Assembly (NCBI GenBank): GCA_021229015.1
Contig: CM037788.1
Coordinates: 46,552,497 to 46,616,496 of the forward strand
Source of the DNA: Solen grandis
Lineage: Eukaryota > Mollusca > Bivalvia > Adapedonta > Solenidae
Reading direction: 5' to 3'
DNA length: 64,000 bases
A program made the translations under genes and the position numbers. Under the pieces are notes generated by a model. That model saw nothing but the letters and a program-made list of their open reading frames with translations, had not been told where the DNA came from and searched no databases. This document shows, piece by piece, positions 57,301 to 64,000 of the stretch (its first letter is position 1; each line of letters begins with the position of its first letter).

Positions 57301-60300
57301 ATATTACTTTTGGTGTGTAGTTATTATTACGTTAATGCTGTACAATATTCTACGAGTATGTTCGCTCGTTTCCGTTCTCTATTCTCTGTAGAGATATTTT
57401 CATAGACTCTAACCCATGTATCATTTACCAATAGTAACGTAACCACCCTGGTTAACTGCTCAGCCATTGGGTTAGGTAACCCTGGTAAACATCTTAACCA
57501 GAGTTCGAGAAGTTGGTTGATTTAAAAATGTATGTTACAGTAACAGTTTTTTTTCTGTGTAGATAAAGAAGAAAAAATTTAAACTAGCGGAGAGAATTTT
57601 CCTAAACTTTGCATAATCATAGAGAATCACACTAGAAAAAAAATTATGGTATAAAGAAAACGGGGGTTCCCGTTGTAGCAACCTTAAATGTCGTACCAAC
57701 GCTAAATGTCGCACCTGACGTTATATGTTGCAGGGCTGACGCTAAATGTCGCAACTAACGCGTAATGTCGCAAAACCTCCTGACGTTATATGTCACATCT
57801 GTGACGCCAAATGTCACAAACGTTGTATTGTCGATATATGTCGTTTTATCAACGCTAAATGTCGCACCCCTTTATGAGCACTCTTTTGTTTCCCGTAATA
57901 GTGAGCTAGGATTTACCGGGATGAACCGGGTACAACCTTAAAGACCCAGTCTTTACTGTGCCAGTTTGATATACAATGTATAGAAATTGTTTGTTTTGAG
58001 TAGATATGGAGTATATCTCACCGAAAAAATATTAATTTGAAATTATATCACTTTGAAGTAAGATACATTCTATATCTACGAAAAAAAGAACATCTTATAT
58101 TAATCATGGAAACAACAACAACGGTGGTGGAATGAATAGTTTTGCACAAAATAGCACAATTAAAGACAGCCTTTTAGATTTCGTCCACAGGGCTATGTAA
58201 CGGTTACAAACAAAAAAGCTTTACCAGTTTGAAGTTTTCTTTTCTGCAATTTTTGCTGCTTACTGATAATGGAGTACGATAACAATTTTAGCCATTTCTA
58301 CAAAATAATCGATGCCAATGTCAACAATCTTATTTCACCCCCCCCCCCAAAAAAAAAAAATAAAAAAATACAAATACGGATATTGTGGTTTCTCTTTAAA
58401 TTGGGGGAAATATAGTTAATTTTTCTTTCACCACGTCAGACCGGTGACAGTGGTGATATGAAATATATCACCCACTGCACGTGCGGTGACGATATAAAAT
58501 ATATTCAACTGATAGAACTAAGTACTCTTACTTCATTGGCTTGCATGAAATAAACTGATGTATCCCGGATTGTTGATGCGGAATCTGGCGTACAACCCTA
58601 ACAGCACCGTGAATCACCAAAATGTTTTAAGTATCGAGCCACCAGGAACGATTACCTTTAATTAGGATTCCTTGGCATTTAATAATCATAAAGACAATTC
58701 CATTATTTGTTTATAATCTGCTACGTCACCAATGCACTTGTGATTCGTTAACGGAAACATACGGAGTATCTATGGAAAACTGACAAGGACATGCGGAATA
58801 TGCATATTTAGTTTATTTTTGTAAACATTTGAATGAACTTTAGTAAAAGGTTCTTTCTTATTTATCCATTTTAGTAACGTTTTCGTCAACGAGTATGTAC
58901 AGATTGCATCTCGTAACAAATCTGTAGCACACACTTTGTTTTCTGCCTGGAGAACATTATATTACATATTGCTTTTGGAAGCATAATGAGCCTTTATTGT
59001 TTATTGCTGACTTTCTCTTTCATAGACATTTACCGTCTTAAGCAAAAGTGTTTTCATTAGTTAACCCTTTCCCTCATAGAGGACACCATGAAAAGACCTA
59101 TGCGAACAGCATAAAACCAGATCAGCCTGCGAGTAACTCGCAGGCTGATCAGGTTTTATGCTGTTCGCTGCTCCTCAGTGGTCTGGAAATGAGGATTTTG
59201 TAATTAAATTTGGTAAGGTTTAACTGTGGTTTTCTGCAGATCAGGCTTTATGTGGTACCTATTGAGGGCGTCAAAATGAGTATATATGAGGGAAAGGGTT
59301 AAACATGTTTATATTTTATTCTATAATTATTTGTGAACATAAGGATGATTTGAAATAATGGAATTTAAAACACAAGTAGCCTGATAATACACAGAATCAA
59401 ATGAGGGATATTAGTGGGGAATGATAAAATGCAAGTTGAGACTTTGAAGGAGAATGTGTAGAGATGGATGTACACTTTTTCAAGAAAGAGAAATTGCAGC
59501 AGAGATGAAAAGAAGAACGTCGTGGATAAAAATGCTGCTAGTGAAGAAGAGACTTTTAGAGATGACTGTTGTAGTATTTGAAGAAAGAGAGATTTCCAGT
59601 GGTAGGAAAGGATAGAGTATAAAGATTCTGAGAGACAGTTTTTTTTATAAAAGAGACTATATAGCAAGAAGTTTAAAATGAATTAAGAGTAGAAACAAAG
59701 ATGAACACTTTGCATGAGAGCCCACGACCAGGATCATGCTTGAATTGAGACCTAAACTGTAAAACGGTAAAGGCCGATTGAGTTCGCCTTAAGCGAACGT
59801 TATGGAAAGTCTGCATTGTGCAGAAACTTACTTGGGGCCTGACGTCTGTCTCGCATAATCCACACTTTATATACCTCACTTGTAACGTCTTTCGAACGGG
59901 TATTGAATTGGTCCTACATTCAAATGATTTTGTTTTTCATGGAAATAAATATATTTTTTGAGCATTTATTATTTCGTTTAATTATGTTATATAAAGAGTT
60001 ATTTTACCTTCAAGAAGCTCAACAAAATACAACTAGCTCACTCAGTAATAACAAAATAGAGCTTATTTTGTTTTTTTTCCAACGAAATGGAATCGTTTAA
60101 AAAAAAAAAACAGCCCAAGGATAATGTTATAGGTGTTCTTATTCCATTTACAATAAGGCTTCAAAACGGCGCAGTGGTAGCGACTCCGATTACCACTCCT
60201 CTCAGAACAACCCTCCGCGTGGGTTCGAACCCATGAAGTGAAAATCATTTTTTTTTTTATTTTACTTTTTTTTTATTGGCTATTTAACTTAATTTGCTAC

Positions 60301-63300
60301 TTTATAATAATATTATTCTATTTTAATTGTTCATTTATTTGTTTTAAAAAAGGACTTATATCACTGAGCTGCATAATCATTAGTACTTTTAACTTGTAAA
60401 ACGTGCATATACAAGACCCATTTTTCATTCAAAGTTGATCAGGGGGGAGAAGAAACAAATGAAGTGAAGATAGAGTATAAAAAATTCATTTTTTTCCGCG
60501 TGAACTTGCCCAATCTGTTCCACGTGAACTTGCCAAAACTGTTCGTATGAACTTGCTCTAACTATTCTGTGTGTAATTGCCCTAACTGCTCCTTTTGTTT
60601 GTACTGTTTACTATAGTCTCCGTGAGATTCCATTACTATAGTCTCCGTGAGATTCCATTCTTACCTATCCTATCGATACCTTATTTTATTTCACATTATT
60701 GTTTGTTGTTTCATTCCCAGTCATTATTCAAAGTTTAAAACAATCCTATTCAACAGAATTTTCACTATGTTTCAGAAAGTAAATATACTGTGTTTTTCTT
60801 AAAAAAAAAGAAGAATATTTCTATATATTCAGGTATGCGACTATAGTATAAAATCTGTTGCATAGATGAGGTTTGCTAGCCTATAATATTAGAGTTATTT
60901 GCCGCTAGTTTGAATTTTCTTCTTTGTCTATGTTCTAAAAACTGTTACTGTATGTTTTCAATGACATATGATAAGTTAAATTTAACCAGTTTAATATAAT
61001 CGCTAACCACGGTTTAAACCATAAATTTAACCAAATCGTAGTTTTAAACAATGGGTAACTTTGAACCATGATTTATGCAATTGACTGCCGCTTAAGAACC
61101 CTGGTAGGCTGTCCGAAACCTGCACAGAAGGCCCCGGGTTTCTCGAATGCTACCTGTCCTGGACGATTGCCAGATTTCCGTTGGCGCCACAGGCAGTTTT
61201 GGCTCCGGTCCATGTTGTTAAGGATCTTTTGAAGTAATAACACTTGTAACCGAATGCTAATCCACCCCTCTGAAAAAAACAAAATGGCCTAGCTGTACCT
61301 CTGATTACTAGCACATCCCAACGACTGTATTTATATATTTAAAACCAAGTTTAAGTTTATTAATTGCATTCACTACCATCAGTATTATTGACTCATTCAT
61401 TGACTTAGATAAAAATTCAAGTCTTTAATTCGTGTTTCGTGTTGCCAATTTATCAACGTCGTTTCAAAATGTTAAGACTTACTTTCATCTTGCTAGAATA
61501 TCCAATTTAAAAAAAAAGAACCTTACCTGACATCCCTGGAATGGGTTGTACTGTGGTGCAGATGAGGATACGAGTTTTACACTGGTCTTACAGATAAATC
61601 CTCCCTGAGGATTATCGCACGTCTCGTCATTCCATAGACCAGTCTGAACAAACATGGATTGATTTAGTTAGATAATCAGTTAGTTAATCAGTTAGTTTAT
61701 CAGTTAGTTAATCAGTTAGTTTATCAGTTAGTTAATCAGTTAGTTTATCAGTTAGTTAATCAGTTAGTTTATCAGTTGGTTAATCAGTTAGTTATGTTGT
61801 TGATATGGAGATAAATTATGCGTTTTATCTATGTAAAAGTAAACAGAATATTTCTAAATATGCATGTCTTTTTTGCTGAATTGATTTCGTCAGAGCTTTA
61901 TCAAATGAAACCTTTATTACTTATATGTAAGTCGCACATTCAAAGTACAAATTGACTTCATACCACAATTAAAATGCCAAGTCTTACAACGAGAGCTTTT
62001 ATATCCATCAAAGGGCTGGTCGAGAGAGAGCCTCCGTCATGAAGCCCCTCACGGATGTGGGTTCGATTCCAGGTCTCGTCGCGGGAGGGGGGAACCTTGG
62101 GCCTGTGGTACCATATGGTGCCCATTGTTTCGGCATTTTACTCCTTTTACTCCCTTTTGAAATTTAAAACTGAATATTAGAATTTCATTATTATGAAATA
62201 TATTCCAGAAAAAAACATATTTTCCAATGATTGATTTGGTATAAATACCGTTTGATAAACTGCGACACAGTCTTCCGGTCGGTTAAACCAGTTGTTCGGC
62301 TCATTTTCTGCCCAGTTTGTATATGTGACCGGATCATTGTTTGTCCACTGGAACTTCATCTGAATATCTTTGTCGTTCAGTCCAATCCAGTACTGGTCCC
62401 GACGGCCGGTCATAACTTTCGGGAAAAAAGAATTCAAGATGAAATTATTTTCATGATTGGCAATATTTCCTTCAGATCCAAGGATATGTCTTGAAGGAGA
62501 GACGTTTTGTGTTTTAGTTGTATTTTTTTTTATAATAAATGCAATAAAAAATGTACTGTCCAAAGAATCTGAAATAGGAATTTGTCTGTATACTTATTTC
62601 CTCATTCAAAAAAATTAAAAGTAAAAGTAAAATAAAGAATTCACGAGACCAAGTTTAATAATTAAATAATCAAATTTAATCAAATTTAATAATGTATTTC
62701 CCGATCTCTCAGTTATTTAATTACACGAATTATCAAATCAATTTATATTTTAATTTTATCAAGTGATAAACAGAAATCATAATAATATATGAATAGTGAT
62801 TGAATAAAGTAAACAGACAATAACACTCTATGCATTAAATTTTAACTCAAAATCGGTTGACGTTTGACTATTTTGAATCATAAAAACATCTTTTGAATCA
62901 CAATTGCAAGACACCTTTGGATACACAAACTGCGAACATTTTTTTTTTCAGTTTCTCCTTTGAAATCCGAAACATGTAAAATTAAAAAGCACGTCCTGTC
63001 ACGATGGCCGAGAAGCAAGAATATCTACCCCATTATCAGGAGGTCGTGGGTTCGATCTATGACCAAAAAAAAATAGTTTAAGAAACCGGTGTGTCTTCTA
63101 TACTTAGCGATCAATATATCAGTGTACTTTCAGGACAAGTTGGTCGGCAGTAGAGATAATATGACAGGGCGTGGTCTACAGCTAGATAACGCAGGAAATC
63201 ATCAATACGTGTACACTTATATCTCGCATGAAGACACAAACTCAAAATGATCGAATTACTATGAACTTAGAAACAAGCACACGGATACAATACCTTTTAA

Positions 63301-63519
63301 CTGGCTGTAAACAAAGTTTTGTTCGTTTTCATTATTTATACTGGCCAGCTCGTATGAATGGTCTTTACAAAACTGCCTGGCATCGTTCCAGTTCTTTCTG
63401 ATTTGAAGAAACATGTAGCAGTTGCCTTGATACATCTGCCACTCTTCAGTAGGGCATCCATACATCTTTCCAACTATATAAAGACAGTACATTGTAGTTA
63501 GAAAAGCTTCAACGTGCAT
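38261..63519 (-). CDS. seven-CTLD membrane lectin, macrophage mannose receptor-like
   Basis: Exons in order: 63294-63519, 62249-62415, 61527-61643, 61154-61269, 56448-56590, 55148-55347, 52838-52956, 52029-52111 or 50260-50339, 49618-49785, 48386-48433, 47762-47943, 47074-47138, 46478-46578, 46011-46148, 44668-44799, 44070-44224, 42794-42893, 42082-42320, 41522-41690, 41268-41362, 40721-40889, 39689-39844, 39092-39304, 38261-38517. All have AG/GT borders, and the summed coding length (3,558 nt with the first alternative) is divisible by three, about 1,185 residues. Signal peptide, seven C-type lectin domains, Thr-rich stalk, one transmembrane helix, cytoplasmic tail. Such receptors bind sugars on microbes or glycoproteins at the cell surface and internalise them. 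It lacks the ricin-type and fibronectin II domains of vertebrate MRC1. The start is the first ATG after an in-frame stop; an acceptor-like TATATAG at 63474-63480 leaves open an upstream exon. Confidence 0.85.
38525..38725. repeat. 30-bp tandem repeat next to the last-exon acceptor
   Basis: About six to seven units of TAATCATACAACATATTGAA and related forms (TATCAAATTTAGGA variant, GAATTAATGAGT variant). It starts within about 10 bases of the splice acceptor of the last lectin exon, so branch point and pyrimidine tract lie within or beside the repeat. Confidence 0.9.
39092..39304 (-). CDS. lectin gene stalk exon, Thr-rich mucin-like
   Basis: A 213-nt exon, phase 1 at both ends, acceptor CTAG|TGCC and donor AATG|GTATGG. 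It encodes about 71 residues, almost half Thr or Ser, with PTTTVTTTTKTTSTTTT and later SPPPFVPPSKTQSP: a probable O-glycosylated spacer lifting the lectin domains off the membrane. Being phase 1-1 it could be skipped without a frame change. Confidence 0.8.
39689..41362 (-). CDS. lectin gene CTLD7 (3 exons), sugar site lost
   Basis: Exons 41268-41362, 40721-40889, 39689-39844. Opening Cys motif GDYCYLF, then SWSDADADCRSRGMNLVSI, a WIG motif in SDTWIGFRRS, and closing Cys residues in 'SAKWRSTSCQTRKHYICK'. In the sugar/calcium loop NWESGPTDDC replaces the EPN type, and KWRS replaces WND, so calcium-dependent sugar binding is unlikely. The fold itself looks intact. A Pro-rich linker (QPAPTPSGFPSG) precedes it. 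Confidence 0.85.
41522..42320 (-). CDS. lectin gene CTLD6 (2 exons), partial sugar site
   Basis: Exons 42082-42320 and 41522-41690. The first carries a linker with ITTPQPSCAMPGY, then DCYRVITTPMSWADAKAACE and VWIGLADQK. The second has SWDKGEPTYTTGQRC and 'NGLWNDTICTNTYPAICK'. WND is present but EPN is EPT, so binding may be weak or of altered specificity. This domain uses two exons where the others use three or four. Confidence 0.85.
42455..42630 (+). repeat. SINE copy in intron
   Basis: Plus-orientation copy: GTTCCAGGACTGGTTGGCCT, GGTGTGGTATCATGCTAAG and AAATGACTGAAATACTGTCA, matching the minus-orientation copies at 5604-6170 and 52505-52690. Confidence 0.6.
42794..44799 (-). CDS. lectin gene CTLD5 (3 exons), sugar site lost
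   Basis: Exons 44668-44799, 44070-44224, 42794-42893; the first Cys comes from the preceding exon (GGCPPN in 46011-46148). Motifs: NKCYAII, YTSARAECRK, VWLGLNDDNRNN, TNWDKNQPQRSG (QPQ in place of EPN) and AAKWHNIRCSDTRAFLCE (WHN in place of WND). Both ligand motifs are changed, so classical mannose binding is not expected. A transposable element ends 26 bp from the donor of 44070-44224. Confidence 0.85.
43417..44043. mobile_element. pearl-like element with 13-bp inverted ends
   Basis: The ends AGTCCCCTACCGG and CCGGTAGGGGACT are exact inverted repeats. Inside are three tandem units of about 151-158 bp (each with CATATTTTCACTATTTCCGT, CCATAGCAACCACAATTTTA and a GCGGGATCC step), then a GACGGACGGACAGAC microsatellite. 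This is the layout described for bivalve pearl elements. It encodes nothing. Confidence 0.8.
46011..47943 (-). CDS. lectin gene CTLD4 (4 exons), EPN/WND site
   Basis: Exons 47762-47943, 47074-47138, 46478-46578, 46011-46148. Motifs: YCGSAQDGWVSFNGDCY, LSWFDARDRCNQLGGELASI, NTWIGLRDTG, FIKWSGGEPNDAFGKEKC and GYWNDNDCNERFHYVCK. EPN and WND are both present, predicting calcium-dependent mannose/fucose-type binding. The last exon continues into a Thr/Pro linker and the first Cys of CTLD5. Confidence 0.9.
48170..48240 (+). repeat. tRNA-like SINE head
   Basis: GGTTGTGGGTTCGATTCCCC is a B-box-like segment with an upstream TTGGCTGTGAAGTCGAGG stretch. No full tRNA cloverleaf can be drawn, so a SINE promoter remnant. 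Confidence 0.4.
48386..48433 (-). CDS. lectin gene 48-nt linker exon between CTLD3 and CTLD4
   Basis: Acceptor TTTTCAG|GTACAC and donor CCCT|GTAAGT, phase 1 at both ends. It encodes a short Thr/Pro linker (HLRTLPPSTTPVVP). Phase symmetry would let it be skipped in frame. A small exon supported by phase and position more than by sequence. Confidence 0.65.
49000..49145 (+). repeat. SINE-like tail copy
   Basis: CTACCTGTAATTAGTTGGAC, then GATTGAAATACTATCGCAGC and a GACGGTAAACCCC end; same family as 571-710. Confidence 0.5.
49495..49537. repeat. poly-T run of 43
   Basis: An uninterrupted T run about 80 bp downstream (gene sense) of the donor of exon 49618-49785. On the minus strand it is poly-A, perhaps the tail of a retrocopy, but no body is recognisable. 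Confidence 0.9.
49618..52956 (-). CDS. lectin gene CTLD3, EPN/WND site, with two alternative middle exons
   Basis: The first Cys (CPAGWKERNSFCYK) is in exon 55148-55347. Then 52838-52956 (NTWFGARDTCRGMRADLASI), a middle exon (52029-52111 or 50260-50339, both phase 2 in and phase 1 out), and 49618-49785 (AYTWTDGSPVDYTAWNTGEP, DDCTEMFGWNHRWNDNNC, AFVCK). EPN and WND are intact. Only one middle exon fits a single CTLD; using both would duplicate the WIG strand and also break the reading frame. Confidence 0.85.
50260..50339 (-). CDS. alternative CTLD3 middle exon, version 2
   Basis: Acceptor in ...CACCCAGCAG, an NAGNAG site allowing an 80- or 77-nt exon; donor AAAG|GTGAGT. Encodes FLDFWITGRSANIWIGLNDM then SAEK. 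Phases equal those of 52029-52111. Confidence 0.75.
51525..51725. repeat. dispersed repeat, copy 1
   Basis: TTTCATTGGTCAAATGATAC, CACGGATCCAATGAAATG and CGATTAATAAGCAAAGC correspond to diverged phrases at about 56880-57070 (TTTCATTGGTCAAATAATCC, CACGGATCCAATAAAATG, CGATTAAGAAGCAAAGC). Nature unknown; both copies are intronic. Confidence 0.6.
52029..52111 (-). CDS. alternative CTLD3 middle exon, version 1
   Basis: Acceptor TTTCAG|AAATAATT, donor AAAG|GTATGG, 83 nt, phase 2 in and 1 out. Encodes NNFHHGFFPHYSSIDLWIGF then NDLDSEK. It differs strongly from version 2 before the WIG motif and is similar after it. Confidence 0.75.
52505..52690 (-). repeat. SINE copy in intron
   Basis: 'ACAGTGTCTCAGTCATTTAG' and GGCCAACCAGTCCTGGAA place it in the family of 5604-6170. 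Confidence 0.55.
54283..54320. repeat. (TG)19 microsatellite
   Basis: A pure dinucleotide run in the intron between exons 55148-55347 and 52838-52956. The rest of 52960-55140 shows no exon. Confidence 0.95.
55148..61269 (-). CDS. lectin gene CTLD2 (exons 61154-61269, 56448-56590, 55148-55347), sugar site lost
   Basis: Motifs: GYKCYYFKRSLTTWTGAKTA with the next Cys, NLAIVQDSYQHAFLASKIAG across the first junction, SYWIGVRTT, then TAWSRNHTGGNEKSTC (no EPN) and HVGLWVNTQCGMPLYYICE (WVN in place of WND). The last exon also holds a Pro/Thr linker (TVPTPTTSPPPQ) and the start of CTLD3. The WIG strand and Cys pattern support an intact fold without the usual ligand site. The intron 56591-61153 is 4.6 kb and carries a MITE. 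Confidence 0.85.
56880..57070. repeat. dispersed repeat, copy 2
   Basis: Counterpart of 51525-51725; see that entry for the shared phrases. Confidence 0.6.
57686..57871. repeat. cluster of about nine AATGTCGCA-type motifs
   Basis: The phrase ACGCTAAATGTCGCA and variants (ACGTTATATGTCACA, ACGCCAAATGTCACA, ACGCGTAATGTCGCAA) recur at irregular spacing of roughly 15-30 bp. Too irregular for a simple satellite; intronic. Confidence 0.8.
59061..59302 (+). mobile_element. piggyBac-type MITE, copy 3
   Basis: TTAACCCTTTCCCTCATAGA at the left and TATGAGGGAAAGGGTTAA at the right. The full inner palindrome is present. Inserted in the intron between lectin exons 61154-61269 and 56448-56590. The most complete of the three copies. 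Confidence 0.9.
60150..60245 (+). repeat. tRNA-like SINE head
   Basis: GGCGCAGTGGTAGCGACTCC (A-box-like) and CGTGGGTTCGAACCCATGAA (B-box-like), but without acceptor-stem pairing, so a SINE and not a tRNA gene. Confidence 0.45.
61527..63519 (-). CDS. lectin gene signal peptide and CTLD1 (3 exons), EPN/WND site
   Basis: Exons 63294-63519, 62249-62415, 61527-61643. N-terminal MHVEAFLTTMYCLYIVGKMYG is a plausible signal peptide, followed by 'CPTEEWQMYQGNCYMFLQIR', NWNDARQFCKDHSYELASI, QYWIGLNDKDIQMKFQW, YTNWAENEPNNWFNRPEDC and TGLWNDETCDNPQGGFICK. All four core Cys and both EPN and WND are present: predicted calcium-dependent mannose-type binding. The ATG at 63517-63519 is the first Met after an in-frame TAG. 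Confidence 0.85.
61668..61795. repeat. tandem repeat of AGTTAGTTAATC/AGTTAGTTTATC
   Basis: About six units of a 24-bp repeat made of two 12-bp halves, starting 25 bp upstream (gene sense) of the acceptor of exon 61527-61643. Confidence 0.9.
61995..62105 (+). repeat. tRNA-like SINE head
   Basis: GATGTGGGTTCGATTCCAGG is B-box-like, with a preceding GGGCTGGTCGAGAGAGAGCC. A similar GTCGTGGGTTCGATCTATGA lies at about 63044-63063. Confidence 0.4.
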
Positions 63520-64000
63520 ACATTTCTGACAAATGCATGTATACTACGGAATAGAGGTTTGGCTCCGCATCAATTACTGTCACACTCAGTTATCACGTGA
63601 CAATGGTGTGTACCAAAAGTCACGCTGTTTGTTACCTGTGATTTGGCTGAAACTCTGCTATTTGTAAAGTCAATGTGGCAGAGATCTGTGCGAGATCTCC
63701 TAAGTTGGAGATTGCCTATACCGATGAAAGCCGACATTTTTTTCACTTTAATAAAATTATGAAATGAGAACGCAAGTATTGATCAATAATTGCTTCTTAA
63801 CATGGTACTCTTCCCTTGCGCAAAGTACTGGACCAAGCCAAAAAATCAGCGAAGAGTATATTGGAAAGTAAATGTGAATTCTGTTTGGTAGTTGTTGTTT
63901 GATATGAATATTCAAACAGAAACAACATCTTGTTCAGAAAAGTGTAGATGGGAGCGCTTGTGTACCAATTACACCTTGATTCTTTTTCCGTATTTGATAC

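Noticed and set aside
60150..60245. tRNA gene
   Set aside because: A- and B-box-like phrases are present but the acceptor and anticodon stems do not pair; the same holds for similar segments at 6119, 48200, 62040 and 63050, so these are SINE heads.

Overview
The window looks like nuclear DNA of a bivalve mollusc. It is AT-rich, has spliced genes with long introns, and is crowded with repeats of bivalve type: tRNA-derived SINEs, 'pearl'/Helitron-like elements built on tandem cores of about 160 bp, TTAA-flanked MITEs, mariner and decayed non-LTR retrotransposons. I cannot name the species. There is one assembly gap of 100 N at 31247-31346. All exon and homology calls were made by reading translations and splice sites; no database search was run.

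Layout. 1-7100: gene-poor; one probable first coding exon on the minus strand (2614-2681), SINEs, one MITE and a worn tandem repeat. 7161-12600: an endogenous parvovirus-like element on the minus strand. Reading 5' to 3' it holds a broken capsid-like (VP) region, an uninterrupted 450-codon ORF of unknown family, and a broken NS1 (HUH nuclease plus SF3 helicase); about 250 bp past NS1 lies a near-perfect 62-bp-arm hairpin. The order VP, X, NS1 on one strand with almost no spacing is not the usual parvovirus layout. Upstream the element is fused to a truncated mariner (about 12600-13764). 13770-25190: intergenic DNA with three non-LTR remnants, one split by a MITE.

25198-32439: the 5' part of a plus-strand gene for a type II membrane protein resembling FAM20 secretory-pathway kinases (three exons). 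Its first intron holds a nested, mirror-symmetric satellite complex (25798-29650). 35771-38140: a Helitron/pearl-like element with about ten 165-bp tandem units.

38261-63519: a minus-strand gene of about 24 exons whose splice phases agree throughout. It encodes a type I membrane lectin of about 1,185 residues with seven C-type lectin domains, a Thr-rich stalk, one transmembrane helix and a cytoplasmic tail with an FENxxY endocytosis-like motif, i.e. a mannose-receptor-like protein without the ricin-type and fibronectin II domains of the vertebrate receptors. CTLDs 1, 3 and 4 keep EPN and WND sugar/calcium motifs; 2, 5 and 7 have lost them. Two phase-matched exons for the same part of CTLD3 suggest alternative ligand-site exons.

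The most unusual content is the viral element with its conserved middle ORF, followed by the candidate mutually exclusive lectin exons and the mirror satellite.
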